64,000 nucleotides of DNA from Tolypocladium sp. Sup5 PDA-1 (lineage: Eukaryota > Ascomycota > Sordariomycetes > Hypocreales > Ophiocordycipitaceae), in assembly GCA_000750105.3 (NCBI GenBank), contig JPHH03000014.1:372001-436000 (forward strand). The letters run 5' to 3'. The translations under genes and the position numbers were made by a program. The notes below the pieces were generated by a model. It was not told the origin of the DNA and did not search any database. It worked only from the letters and a program-made list of their open reading frames with translations. Positions 18,418 through 27,545 of this stretch are shown piece by piece (position 1 is the stretch's first letter; every line of letters begins with the position of its first letter).

Positions 18418-20358
18418 TCAAGGAGGAATTATCATATCCTCATCGGCGGTGCTGCTCGGCCACTTCTCGCACGTCCGAAGCAGATCCCTCGCCCCCATCG
18501 TCTTGCACTTCGCCCCCATGCTCTCCCCGCCGCGGAGGTAAAACGCGACGCCCCTCGAGAACTTCCTGCCCACGCTCTTGAGCGCCTCCCTCATGCGCTC
18601 AAACGCCAGCACGAGAACCTCCAGATCCTCGCGCAGCGACGCGTCCCGGGTCACAGGCCCGCAAACGGGCGGCGACGGCTTCGCGGACGCAGCAGGCGGG
18701 CACAAGTACTCGACCACGAGCACCCTGCAGCACATGAACAGCAGACTCGCGGCGTGGGCGTTCGCGGTAAAGCTGGTCGTCGCCCTGGATGCCTGGCGAA
18801 TCATGGCCACGGTACCGCGGGCGGTCGCAACGCAATGGGGCCAGTGCGTCGCCATGGAGCTCGCTCCCTCGAGTGATTCGTCGTCCTTCAATGGTCGGTG
18901 ATGCAGGAGGATGGCGTTGACGCTCATGACGACATTGAGCCACACAACACGTGGAAAGTCCTGGTAATCTGCCGCGGAGAGATCCGTCGCAGAAAGAGGG
19001 AGCATGAGCCGAATCCTCACAAGATGAGAGATTAGGTCGTCCAAAAGTCGGTCCTGCTTGCCGTAGTCAAAGTCCAGAGAGTAGAGCACCTCGCCGATGC
19101 GGCCCAGCAGCATGTAGGCCAGGACGAGGCACTGGAGAATATTGCCCGAGCCCTGGCGATACTGCGCCTGGACCGAGGATATGAGCTGGTCCATGTCTAC
19201 AGCAAACCGGGGCATCGGCCCAGACAAGGGGTCTTCATCTGAATCGTCCGCCGCTTGAAAGTAGTGGTCAGCCATAGGCAGGTTGACCCTCAGCTGCCTG
19301 TCATCGACGGCATGCGTGAGCCCGACGGGGAAACACAAGCCACGGTCGAAAATGAAGAGCATCCAGACCACCCGCCTGCTCTCTTCCCTTTCAATCCAGC
19401 CATCGCCACGGCTCGACCCCAGAGCGGGCATGATCAGGCGCGCCGGCCCGTCGGACTGGCTGCACCCGATCGCGACGGCCTTCCTCCACGCCTCGCCGAG
19501 CACGAGCCAGGAGGTAGAAAAGTCGGTCTCAATAATAGCCTGGTACATGACCAGGATCGCAGCCTGAAGCGTCTGCAGAGCGCGGCGCGGCGAGTGCATG
19601 GACTGCGAAAGCTGTGCCTTTGCTTCGGTGAGCCACTCAGCCTGGCGCTGCTGTATCTGACAGTCTGGATGAGCGTCGGCAGATACGGCGCAAATGGCGA
19701 ACAGCAGGACGGACGGGACTTGATCTGCCCCCTTGGCCTTGACGTTGTTTAGTAACGTCGACTTGTGGATTACGGGCAGATAGGGGTAGAGCGCCTCAAA
19801 GTAAATGTCGATGAGCTCCAGCAGCCGGGGCATCGGAGGCAAAGACGCCTCACCGTCGCGGGAAGGTTTCCCATCTCTGGGCGACGCGGAGTTTTGAGGA
19901 GTTGGCAAGCCGTAGGGGTCGGATGAGGTGAAATCCAACAACCCGTCTTGGAGAGTCTCGGCGACAGGTGGCGCCCACTGCTGCTCGCCCGGGATGTTTG
20001 GCCACTGCAGCGGATCAGGGCGACCCGGGCCGGATTCAAGCCCAAAGAGGCCATTGGTGTTTTCCGGCAGCAGGTTCCATCCTTGAGGATCCTGGAGCGT
20101 CGGCAGCCAGCCGATACTGCCCACAGCGCCGGAATGGTCGGGGCCAGACGGCGCGTAAAAACACTCGTATCCTCTCTTGGCGCACGACGAGCACGACGGA
20201 CGTCCACCCTGCTGCAGCGTTGGTTGGGATGCATGTGACGGGGCGAATCGACAACTTACATCGCATTTCTTCTTCCTGGATCGACAGCCTGCACAAACAT
20301 TGTGCGACTTGGCCGGAACCGACATGGTGGCTTGTGGTTGAACCTCAAAGGCCTGCAT
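18418..20358 (-). CDS. Zn2Cys6 fungal transcription factor
   Basis: A nuclear DNA-binding regulator with an N-terminal binuclear zinc cluster and a fungal-specific transcription factor domain. The zinc cluster CAGCRSRKKKCD...PSCSSCAKRGYEC becomes canonical (C-x2-C-x6-C-x6-C-x2-C-x6-C, residues 22-49) only when a GTAAGT...CAG intron of 51 nt at 20209-20259 is removed. The spliced protein is about 629 aa; a second ATG 11 codons in is an alternative start. The middle domain is marked by LELIDIYFEALYPYLPVIHK and ESRRVVWMLFIFDRGLCFP. The next gene downstream of its promoter side, on the same strand, is an SDR, a possible target. Regulon unknown. Confidence 0.9.
   Translation of the reverse strand: MQAFEVQPQATMSVPAKSHNVCAGCRSRKKKCDVSCRFAPSHASQPTLQQGGRPSCSSCAKRGYECFYAPSGPDHSGAVGSIGWLPTLQDPQGWNLLPENTNGLFGLESGPGRPDPLQWPNIPGEQQWAPPVAETLQDGLLDFTSSDPYGLPTPQNSASPRDGKPSRDGEASLPPMPRLLELIDIYFEALYPYLPVIHKSTLLNNVKAKGADQVPSVLLFAICAVSADAHPDCQIQQRQAEWLTEAKAQLSQSMHSPRRALQTLQAAILVMYQAIIETDFSTSWLVLGEAWRKAVAIGCSQSDGPARLIMPALGSSRGDGWIEREESRRVVWMLFIFDRGLCFPVGLTHAVDDRQLRVNLPMADHYFQAADDSDEDPLSGPMPRFAVDMDQLISSVQAQYRQGSGNILQCLVLAYMLLGRIGEVLYSLDFDYGKQDRLLDDLISHLVRIRLMLPLSATDLSAADYQDFPRVVWLNVVMSVNAILLHHRPLKDDESLEGASSMATHWPHCVATARGTVAMIRQASRATTSFTANAHAASLLFMCCRVLVVEYLCPPAASAKPSPPVCGPVTRDASLREDLEVLVLAFERMREALKSVGRKFSRGVAFYLRGGESMGAKCKTMGARDLLRTCEKWPSSTADEDMIIPP
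20209..20259 (-). other. In-frame intron splitting the zinc cluster
   Basis: This 51-nt intron has a consensus GTAAGT donor, is divisible by three and has no stop codon. Retention would insert 17 residues, including one extra Cys, between the third and fourth zinc ligands. Acceptor choice (CAGCAG) could also shift by one codon. Confidence 0.75.
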
Positions 20359-20922
20359 GAATCAACGTGGCGGAGTGGCAAGTCGGCGTCAGCAATCGTC
20401 ACGTGCTGGCAAGTCAAGTCTACGACGGTAACAAGTCAGGCACGACGGGGCCCACTGGCGACTTGTAAAGAAAGTAGTCATTAACGAGTTGTGTCAGCCT
20501 AAAATGAGTGTATTTGAACAAGAGGATTGCTAATTGCAGAGAAAAAAAAATCTATTTGCAGAGAGACCTTGGATAATTCTGGCCCGTGCGCGCCGCCAGA
20601 TTCTCTAGAAATTCATCAAGATATCGAAGGCAACGAAGATATTAGATTGCATTCGCGCAATTTAAAATTTAACCACTTTACCTAACTCCAACAGTCTACA
20701 AGCTTTCCCTTACGCATTGCGTGGTTTTTGCTAGACTTACTTGCGTATTTACGTTGCGGAATGTTGCGGCGAGGGTGGCAGGTTTAACAGGTATAGGCAC
20801 TTGGGCTTGCGCGGGGCTACCACTGAGAAGTAAAGTCTTCTCTGCAAATAGTAACACTCTTGAACAAATGCAGTGCCAGTTACAACAAGGCGCCATGGGA
20901 CGCTACGTGACACCGAAACCCA
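20359..20922. other. Intergenic, TF promoter and SDR 3' flank
   Basis: No supported gene. It includes an A-rich run near 20546-20553 and AT-rich sequence at 20630-20680. It should hold the promoter of the Zn2Cys6 gene. Confidence 0.45.
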
Positions 20923-21756
20923 TCACGAGAAGAGAAGCCCTTCTTTGCCATCGCCAACCAAGCGACCTCCATTCGTCTCCACCACGCCCCCCGTCGCGAA
21001 CGTGTCCTTCATGCAATAGATGTAGGCCTCGGCCACTTCATCCGGTCTGCCCACGGTTCCGGTGATGCCCTCTCTGCGAAGACTCTCCAGCACGGCCGGC
21101 AGCCGCTCTTCGGGAATGTCGCCAAAGAGCTCCGTGTGCACGGCTCCGAGCTGCACGCAGTTGACGCGGACCGGCGCGAGGCTGATGGCGAAGCCACGGC
21201 TGAGGCCTTCGACGGCGCCTCCCGAGCCAGCAATTATGGCCCAATTCGGCCCGGGGCGCCACGTGTTGGTCCCGCCGGTGACGGTAAAGGAGCTTCGGAC
21301 GCTGACGTTCATGTACTTGGGTAGGTGCTTGGCCAGCATGATTGAGCCGACCTGCCGCACCATTCCCGTCTTGTGAATGTTTTCCACTGTCGCGTCCTCC
21401 AGTGCGGTTATGCTGATGGCATCTCCGGCCGTGAAAACGATATGGTCGAGCTTGCCACCCTCGGTGGCGAACTCTAGCAGCTGAATGATGTTGTTCTCGA
21501 TTGTGTCCGGCTGGGATAGATCGCAAGTCTTGCCCGAGACACCATCGGAGGAGGCGCCAATTGCCTGGGCATGGGCCTGGAGACGAGCCACAGCTTTGTC
21601 TAGCTTGGTCTGGTTGGAGCTGCTGACGACGACATGTGCGCCATGCTCGAGGGCCGCCTCCGCCACGCAGAAGCCGACGCCGGTCGAGCCGCCGAGGACA
21701 AGGACACGATGACCTCGTAGCTTGTTGATATACTTGTGCGCAGTTTCGGGAGCCAT
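20923..21756 (-). CDS. Atypical short-chain dehydrogenase/reductase
   Basis: A Rossmann-fold NAD(P)-binding protein of 277 aa, single exon. The cofactor motif LVLGGSTGVG lies near residues 20-28, followed by a VVVSSSN turn. The middle segment includes HIVFTAGDAI, at the usual NNAG position. The catalytic region reads VTGGTNTWRPGPNWAIIAG and then GLSRGFAISLAPVRVN. The usual Tyr-x3-Lys is absent, as in some fungal SDR paralogues whose alignment around the active site is shifted. It is therefore uncertain whether it reduces a carbonyl. It lies just upstream of the Zn2Cys6 gene on the same strand with about 0.56 kb between them. Confidence 0.85.
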   Translation of the reverse strand: MAPETAHKYINKLRGHRVLVLGGSTGVGFCVAEAALEHGAHVVVSSSNQTKLDKAVARLQAHAQAIGASSDGVSGKTCDLSQPDTIENNIIQLLEFATEGGKLDHIVFTAGDAISITALEDATVENIHKTGMVRQVGSIMLAKHLPKYMNVSVRSSFTVTGGTNTWRPGPNWAIIAGSGGAVEGLSRGFAISLAPVRVNCVQLGAVHTELFGDIPEERLPAVLESLRREGITGTVGRPDEVAEAYIYCMKDTFATGGVVETNGGRLVGDGKEGLLFS

Positions 21757-21866
21757 TGTTGAGCCGGGGTGTTGCTGGAAATCTGAGTTAAAAAAAAAAT
21801 AGTTGAATGGAGTTGTGCTTCAAGCAAAGCAATAAAAGAAATAGTCTGTCGAGAAGAACGATGCCG

Positions 21867-21873
21867 TTTTATA
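21867..21873 (-). promoter_or_regulatory. Putative TATA box of the SDR gene
   Basis: TATAAAA on the minus strand, about 110 nt upstream of the SDR start codon. Confidence 0.42.
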
Positions 21874-22563
21874 CTGCGTGTATCGCGGCCGCACGCTCCG
21901 AACTTCCTGGTGGCGTCGGGTGGGGCAAGGCCGCTAGCGTCGCCGACGCCCGCTAGCGGCGCCGGCTCCAGGCTCCACACAACGACGTTGAGGGCGGAGG
22001 CTCAATTGAGTGCCGCCATTAGCAGTCGATTTGTTCAGTAGGTTGATTTGTTTAGTAGGTTGATCTGGTCAGGTCCGTTTGTTTCCGAGCGGAGATAAGC
22101 CTCTGGGCCGTAGGAAAGCCAGATGCCGACCAACCTTGCGCTGGTGTGTCCCCGTAATCTCTGAAAGACGTACAGGTGCGACTCCTCCAGAGGCGGCCCA
22201 ACGCTGCCATGTCAGACCGCCAGGGGGATAAACTGAAGGTCTTGTGTATCAGAAATACCTCACAAGCGTGGGAGGGCATGCGGAAACAAACGGGGGGTTG
22301 CGGACGAACCCAGGACTGTTATCAATGTGAACTTTTCGCGCGTCGAAGAACTGAACAAGGTTGGACATTTTCCTGACGGGCTCTGATCCCCGCAGTGGAC
22401 ATTTTAATCTGCACTTGAGATTTATTTCCAGTGACGCGATCCTCTCTGTTTCGGTTGTGCCGACATTTTTTGCGCGTGTATACGCGAAGGGGGGGTTGTT
22501 GGTGTTGTGGCGACGCTTGGTTGCCCACCTCGAACGTTACATCCCGCAAGCCGCATCAGAGGC
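21874..22563. other. Intergenic upstream of the SDR
   Basis: No gene is supported. A short inverted GCTAGCG/CGCTAGC pair occurs near 21932-21958, and a duplicated TTTGTTYAGTAGGTTGAT phrase near 22030-22064. Confidence 0.4.
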
Positions 22564-22923
22564 ATGCCCACGAAGTCTCTGCCACATCACTACTCCGTAG
22601 ATGCATTTGCATACCTAGGCACATATTACGAGGGCCGGCACACGCTGCTAGTAGGGACTGGGAGCCATCCTGGAGACACAGGTGCCGCACAGGCAGTTGA
22701 GAGCTGTGATTCCGCCATCATCGAAAGCAACGTTACAGTAGACGAGGAATTGCTTGAATTCAAGAGCAGTATTGCTGAAAAAGTTCCGCGGAACATTGTT
22801 GGGGACTTCACATCGTGGGTGTATCAGTTCGTACCTCTGGAACGACACATTCATCCACGGATGAAGTTGGACACGCCAAGGCACAAGGATGGGCTGAGGG
22901 ATCAGGTCAGCTGCATTATCTAA
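22564..22923 (+). CDS. Small hypothetical protein, doubtful
   Basis: An ATG-started frame of 119 aa with balanced amino-acid use: MPTKSLPHHYSVDAFAYLG, then a GRHTLLVGTGSHPGD segment and an acidic DEELLEFKSS stretch. No known domain, no close splice signals, no signal peptide. It ends shortly before the T5orf172 gene and could be a remnant or chance frame. Confidence 0.25.
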   Translation: MPTKSLPHHYSVDAFAYLGTYYEGRHTLLVGTGSHPGDTGAAQAVESCDSAIIESNVTVDEELLEFKSSIAEKVPRNIVGDFTSWVYQFVPLERHIHPRMKLDTPRHKDGLRDQVSCII

Positions 22924-23207
22924 TCAGCACAACCCACAACCCAGCCACGCGATGATTCGACGCAGCCAAACAAAGCAGCAGCCCAGCCTCTTCCTCCCAC
23001 TGCCCCAGGCAGGCTCCAGTGCAGCAGCCAACCACTGCTCGCGATGTGAAAGCAAGGCGAACCGGGGCTGCCTTTGTGGCACGCTCTCTGAATCAATCCA
23101 ACGTCTTGACACCTTCCCCAGCACCTTCCTGCCTCTCCCCCGAGAGTCCTCCTCCAAATGCTGCGATAGCACCGGGGAGCCAACCTGCCACACCGCCGCC
23201 GTCGACG

Positions 23208-24491
23208 ATGCCCTTCGTTGCCAACACCCCAGAGTCCCTCCTCGGCCGCTCCGACTCCCGGGACCCGAGCTCAACCTGCCGCGGCATCACCTCGAGCGGC
23301 CGGCCATGCCGGCGACCCATCGCTCGGACAGCAGCACCGGCATCTCCCCTCCCGCCTGGCCGGCGGCCCACGAAACCTGACCCCAGCGACGACAGCCTGT
23401 ACTGCTGGCAGCACAAGGAGCAGGCCAGCCTCTCGACCCAGTCAAGTCCCGGGCCCAGAGCATGCGCCCAGCCCATACTAGAGGAACGGTCGAGCCTGGA
23501 CACGCTGGCGGACAGGCTGGGCCTGGTCAATTTGCGAGAGGGTGCAAAGGAGAAGCAGCATGCCCATGCAAAGGTGGAGAATGGGGCCGTTGGCGGGACG
23601 CAACGGCCGGCTAAGATGTCGAGGCCGAAGCCGAAACCGAAACTCCAGTGCTGCTTCTGCTTCTCCATTGCTATAGATGAGGTTGACGAATCAAGCCCCC
23701 CGAGGCCGCGACCACAGCCAAGACCAGTCCAACAGGCCGCCTCCGTCTCCGCCCCAAGCTTTGCGAAGCCACAGAAGCAGCAGCAGCAGCGTATTGTTGA
23801 ATTGGGCGCATCCCCGGGCAAAAACTCGACCATGTCAAAAAAGTCCCACGCCTCTCGGACGGCCCAGTTCAAAGACCTGATCCCGGACACGGTAGACACG
23901 GCCACCGCGTCGGCGCTGCTGGCAGAGCTGTCTCGGCCGTACGCAGACGCAGAGGAAGCGGGCTACGTATACATGTTCTGGCTCACTCCGGCGTCCAAGC
24001 AGACCGCTCCTCCGGTCGACGCCGCGCGATCCCTCCTCGCACCCCCATCGCCAGCTCGCGGCGCCGCGGCTGCACGGTCCCGGCGACCGAGCGATGTCGT
24101 CTCCCAGTTCGCGGGCCCGAGCGGGACCAGCGGCCGCAGCACGATGCTCCTCAAGATTGGGCGAGCGGCAAACGTCCAGCGGCGCATGAACCAGTGGCAG
24201 CGGCAGTGCGGCTACGACATCGAGATGCTGCGGTACTACCCGTACCTACCAGGCGCGAGCGATGCCTCTGCGACCGGTCAGGTGCCCCGCATGACGCCGC
24301 ACTGCTGCCGCGTGGAGCGCCTGGTTCACCTTGAGCTGGCCGGCAGGGGCCTTCACGCCAGCCTGGCAACCTGCGAGTCCTGCGGGCGGGATCACCGCGA
24401 GTGGTTCCAGGTTGAGGCGACGAGGGAGGGGATCCGGGCCGTGGACGACGTGATTCGGCGATGGGTCGAGTGGGATGAGACGACGGCCTGA
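23208..24491 (+). CDS. T5orf172 (GIY-YIG-fold) domain protein
   Basis: A fungal protein of the T5orf172/DUF1766 type, related to the GIY-YIG nuclease fold; activity in fungi is unproven. The ATG at 23208 was chosen because it starts the typical MPFVANTPESLLGRSDS and CRGITSSGRPCRR segment. The open frame further upstream begins only with a GTG. Product 427 aa, one exon. N-terminal Cys-containing segment with CRG...CRR, then a long Pro/Ser-rich low-complexity linker with Gln repeats. The C-terminal domain starts GYVYMFWLT, continues LKIGRAANVQRRMNQW and includes VERLVHLEL and a CESCGRDHREWFQV motif. Nuclear or DNA-related roles are plausible but inferred. Confidence 0.8.
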   Translation: MPFVANTPESLLGRSDSRDPSSTCRGITSSGRPCRRPIARTAAPASPLPPGRRPTKPDPSDDSLYCWQHKEQASLSTQSSPGPRACAQPILEERSSLDTLADRLGLVNLREGAKEKQHAHAKVENGAVGGTQRPAKMSRPKPKPKLQCCFCFSIAIDEVDESSPPRPRPQPRPVQQAASVSAPSFAKPQKQQQQRIVELGASPGKNSTMSKKSHASRTAQFKDLIPDTVDTATASALLAELSRPYADAEEAGYVYMFWLTPASKQTAPPVDAARSLLAPPSPARGAAAARSRRPSDVVSQFAGPSGTSGRSTMLLKIGRAANVQRRMNQWQRQCGYDIEMLRYYPYLPGASDASATGQVPRMTPHCCRVERLVHLELAGRGLHASLATCESCGRDHREWFQVEATREGIRAVDDVIRRWVEWDETTA

Positions 24492-25517
24492 GCGAGCGCA
24501 CTGGGTGGCATCTGGCGTGAAGAGGCACGTGCCGTGCGGTATCTGGCGAGGCATATACACAACTGGCGTTCATGTAGGCTGCGTGGCATATAACCGGCGT
24601 TTGTCTAGATTATGGGAACGACCAAACAGGGGTCTTGAATTCATTCGCTGCCGCGAAATCCCTCACACGTAGGTCCCTACCCTGGGCATCTCATCCCATG
24701 CTCCTCACATGCCCACCCTCACTGTCCATCTCCCCCTCTGCCCCTCCGAGAACAAAGAGCAGCGTGACGTGACGACTGTCGAGTCGCAAGCACCCGACAG
24801 CCAACAAGCCCGCAGTAGCGCCATGGCGCCACGCACTTTTGCAGAATTGACATGCCTACCGGCCCCCTTTCTTCCTCAAACCGTCGCTAATGAGTACAAA
24901 TGAGTAAGGCCGCTTGGCCAAGTGAGTAAAGATGAAGTGAACAACCACAATTGGTCATGAGGCTACGGACTGCTCGCAGAAGCTTCCCTACCTTACGATC
25001 AGATGGTGTAAGTAAGTGAAACCCCCATTGGGTGATTGCTGACGCCCGAGACCCATTGAATGTAGTCTCTTTGAGACGCGCAAGCAGAGTCCTTTCGGTG
25101 TGAGCGTTTCACTCCATCAAAATGTTGCTGTACGGACTATATTTCCAGCACGGGCGATGCTGGCGGTCACGAGGGACATGCACGGCACGGAGGCGGGGTG
25201 TATTATGCGTTGGCAGCAATCGGCCCGCTGCCTTATTATGTATCCATCATCTGTATGTGCGGCCTTCCGGAGCTCATGTGAGAATGATGAAGCAGTATCA
25301 ATCACTGGCATGCGATAGGCAACAACGGGCTCGTACGTAGGTACAGGCAGTCAATTGGTATCGTGCATTATAAACATTGAGCTAAGTGCTCCAAACTAAA
25401 AACACCTTTCGTAGAAATCAGTTCCTGCCATGTTTCCCGCGCCTCCGTGACTACGTCAGAGAGTGCGCAGTAATAGATGCTTTTGAGCCCAAGCGTTGAA
25501 TCTCCAGGAGCAGGCGT
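24492..25517. other. Convergent intergenic region
   Basis: About 1 kb between the T5orf172 gene and the stop of the sugar transporter. Only short, motif-free open frames; nothing supported. Confidence 0.5.
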
Positions 25518-27385
25518 CTAAGCAGCTGCAGGCGGGGTAGTCTTCTCCTCATGCTCGTGAGCATCAGACAGCTTGTGCTCGGCGGCGTGGTGTTTGGCCT
25601 CAATGTCGCCCTGCTCAGCGCGGTTGGTGAACTGGGTGACGACACGGGTCTTCCATGCCGGTGTACCCAGGTACTTCATGCCGTTGGGGTCCTCAAACAT
25701 GGCCTCAGTCTCCTCCAGCGTCTTGCCCGCCGTCTCGGGGAAGACGAAGAGCACGTGGAAGAAAGCAACGGTGTTGAAGATGCCGAAGAGGATGTAGGTC
25801 CTCCACTTGATGTTGGCGAGTGCGGGAGGGACGAAGTATCCAAGCGCCGTGTTGAACGCCCAGTTTCCGGAAGTCGAGAAAGCCACACCCTTGCCACGGA
25901 GGCGCAGGGGGAAGAGCTCTGGAGGGTAGATCCAAGAAACGGGACCCCATGTCGGCGCAAAGGAAGCGACGAAGAGGTAGGTGCACGCGATGAGGCCCTT
26001 GGCAGCGGCGCCCGTCACCCTCATGGATTGGGCCGCGACGTTGTCGATGCCTCCAGGGATAATCTCACCGTGGACCGCTAGGATACCGGCGTTGGCGAAC
26101 ATCCAGGTCGCCATGAGGACGGACCCAACAAGAAGCGTCGGGCGTCGTCCCCAGCGATCAACCCAGAGCAGCGCTGGGATGGTCATCAAGACATTGATAA
26201 CGTACTGAATGGACGAGGCAAGGAGACCGGCGTTGCCGGTGTAGCCAGCCATGCTAAACACATTGGTGACGTAGTACACTAACAAATGCCCGTTAGCCAT
26301 GAAGAACTCGGTGGAAAGGCCGAGGCAACTTGTGGGGGTACCTACTCATTACGTTCATGCCCGTCAGCTGCGACCAGATCTGCGTGAAGAGAGCGATGAA
26401 GGTTCGGTGGATCATTCCAGGCTTGAAGAGGTCGAGATACGTCACATTCGAGTGGCGGCGCTCAAACTCGCACATGTCCTTGATGTCCTGGAGTTCGTAC
26501 GCAACGAAGGGGTGGTTGGGGTCGCCCTTTCCGTGAACGAGAGCCAGAACGGCGCGGCAGTCCTCCCATCGGTCCTTGCGAGCAAGCCAACGGGGGGACT
26601 CGGGAAGCAGCATCATCATGAAGAAGAGGAACAAGGCAGGGATCATCTGCAGGCCCCAGGGGACTCGCCAGGAAGCTTCCTGCCAGCCGGTGGGGGTCTG
26701 GTCGCCGATGAAGGAGCAGCCGTACGAGATGTAGTACATGATGAGGATTCCCCAGGTGATGGCCCATTGCTGCATGCCGATGAAGCGGCCTCGTTTGGAC
26801 GGTGGCGAGATCTCGGCGATGTAGACAGGAACCTGCGCAGACTCGATCCCGACGCAGAGGCCGTTGATGATGCGGCCGACGATGAGCATGCCAATGTTTT
26901 GCGAGGCACAGATGATGGTGGATCCGATTACCCTAGGGGAGGAAGCATTAGCCGCAGTCCCAGAGGCAGACAGATATGTGCTGGCGGGTGCTGCAGGTAT
27001 GCGGCAGAGGAGTAACTGTGCCCCTTGGCACGCATCCACAGCAGCCGACATGCGCTCCCCGTGTGAGTATACCAGGTGGTTGTTTGTGTACTCACCAGAT
27101 GATGCATCCAACCATGATAGAATACTTGCGGCCGAGGCGATCCGAGAGGGGGCCGGATATCAGAGCACCGAGCCAAGAACCAGCGGCCATGGCAGCGGTG
27201 ATACCGCCTTGGACCGTATCCCGCGGGCCGCTGCAAGGTTCGCCGGGCGCGTTATCGCCCTGGTTGAAGTAACATTTGTACGACTGCTCGCCCAGCTGGG
27301 CAGACAGCGACGAGATATCGAATCCGAACAGGCCGCCACCGACGACGGAGACGGCGGCAATCACGTAGATGTTTCCGATCAACAT
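25518..27385 (-). CDS. MFS sugar transporter (hexose-type)
   Basis: A plasma-membrane sugar:proton symporter-like protein of the major facilitator superfamily with about twelve membrane segments. Exons 27096-27385, 26346-26932 and 25518-26278 encode 545 aa. The intermediate introns (162 and 67 nt) preserve frame, giving CIIW-VIGSTII and GMNVM-MYYVTNVF. Signatures of the family are present: SDRLGRKYS, PVYIAEISPPSKRG, PESPRWLARKDR, DRWGRRPTLL, SWIYPPELFPLRLRGKG and PETAGKTLEE. The C-terminal tail is charged and cytosolic by expectation. The substrate (glucose, other hexose or pentose) cannot be told from sequence reading alone. Confidence 0.92.
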
Positions 27386-27538
27386 TGTGAACCGTGGGTC
27401 GTGGCCCGATGCGAAGGGTTCCCGTGTGAGATATCAAGGAGCCTTCGGCAACAGAGGAGCCGCTGTGCTGGAAGGATGGTGTCTCAGGCTGACGGGCGAA
27501 TCCTCACGCATGAGAGGGGTTGGGGGTCGGGGGCATGG

Positions 27539-27545
27539 CTTTATA
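27539..27545 (-). promoter_or_regulatory. Putative TATA box of the sugar transporter
   Basis: TATAAAG on the minus strand, about 155 nt upstream of the transporter start. Confidence 0.35.

Noticed and set aside
1221..27385. A secondary-metabolite gene cluster built from P450, SDR, Zn2Cys6 and MFS genes
   Set aside because: No polyketide synthase, NRPS, terpene synthase or prenyltransferase core is present, and housekeeping genes separate the candidates.
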